Source of the DNA: Chitinophagaceae bacterium
GTDB taxonomy: Bacteria; Bacteroidota; Bacteroidia; Chitinophagales; Chitinophagaceae
Length of the DNA: 6,573 nucleotides
Reading direction: 5' to 3'
NCBI GenBank assembly: GCA_025963615.1
Contig: JAOQAL010000410.1
Location: forward strand, 1-6,573
Below the pieces are notes generated by a model, which worked only from the letters and a program-made list of their open reading frames with translations, was not told the DNA's origin and made no database searches. Shown here one piece after another: positions 6,516 to 6,573 of the stretch. Position numbers and translations under genes: made by a program. Within the stretch, counting starts at the first letter, position 1, and each line of letters begins with the position of its first letter.

Positions 6516-6573
6516 TTTTGAAACACAGCGGCACAGCGACACGGAGGCACAGGGAATACATTCAGAGTTTAGA
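6516..6573. repeat. Palindromic element, copy 3, left part only (cut by window end)
   Basis: This begins with the same TTTTGAAACAC end and repeats the left arm of copy 2 (6257-6314) without any difference over the visible 58 nt. The remainder lies beyond the window, so it is unknown whether a full third unit follows. Confidence 0.75.

Larger units (their letters stand above)
6049..6573. repeat. 259-bp tandem direct repeat, two full copies plus the start of a third
   Basis: Copy 1 is 6049-6307, copy 2 is 6308-6566, and copy 3 starts at 6567 and runs out of the window. Copies 1 and 2 align with no gaps and differ at only six sites: 6064/6323, 6087/6346, 6150/6409, 6201/6460, 6205/6464 and 6207/6466. 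Each unit consists of the inner part and right arm of a palindromic element, a linker of about 65 nt (6192-6256 and 6451-6515), and the left arm of the next palindrome. No frame in the unit looks coding: the 63-codon frame at 6165-6356 merely crosses the repeat and encodes the repeat itself. The array length is unknown because it continues past the window. High identity points to recent or homogenised duplication. Confidence 0.95.

Noticed and set aside
6005..6573. CRISPR array
   Set aside because: The repeats are 259 bp direct copies with near-identical 'spacers' and internal palindromes, not short repeats separated by unique spacers, and no cas gene is present.
6005..6573. Insertion sequence or integron cassette array
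   Set aside because: There is no transposase or integrase, no cassette open frame, and no clear target-site duplication flanking the first element. A non-autonomous element remains possible but is not shown.

Overview
The window looks like chromosomal DNA of a Bacteroidota bacterium, possibly near the Chitinophagaceae. This is an inference from the moderate GC, the A-rich start regions that mostly lack Shine-Dalgarno sequences, and the kinds of genes present. No sequence search was possible.

Layout. Positions 1-1422 hold the C-terminal part of a copper/TPQ amine oxidase, cut by the window start, with all the expected active-site residues visible. It is followed 14 nt later by a small four-helix membrane protein with a CxxC motif (1437-1829), which resembles MerC-type metal transport proteins. 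After a 272-nt gap comes a tight three-gene operon (2102-4957, gaps of 9 nt): an aldose-1-epimerase-like protein, a short-chain dehydrogenase and an enolase-superfamily (mandelate racemase/muconate lactonizing) enzyme. A convergent AraC-family regulator (4976-5866, minus strand) ends 18 nt from the operon.

The last 707 nt contain no credible gene. From about 6005 to the window end they carry a 259-bp tandem repeat (two full copies, 253/259 identical, and the start of a third). Each unit contains an imperfect palindrome whose arms are built from 8-nt modules of the form CACNNNGN. This is the most unusual structure in the window.

How the genes may work together. Mutarotase, SDR dehydrogenase and acid-sugar dehydratase are the expected enzymes of an oxidative, non-phosphorylating sugar or sugar-acid breakdown route, as in L-fucose or L-rhamnose oxidation. 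The AraC protein with its cupin sensor domain is the obvious candidate regulator. The substrate cannot be read from the sequence. The amine oxidase and the CxxC membrane protein appear to be a separate unit, perhaps linked by copper handling.
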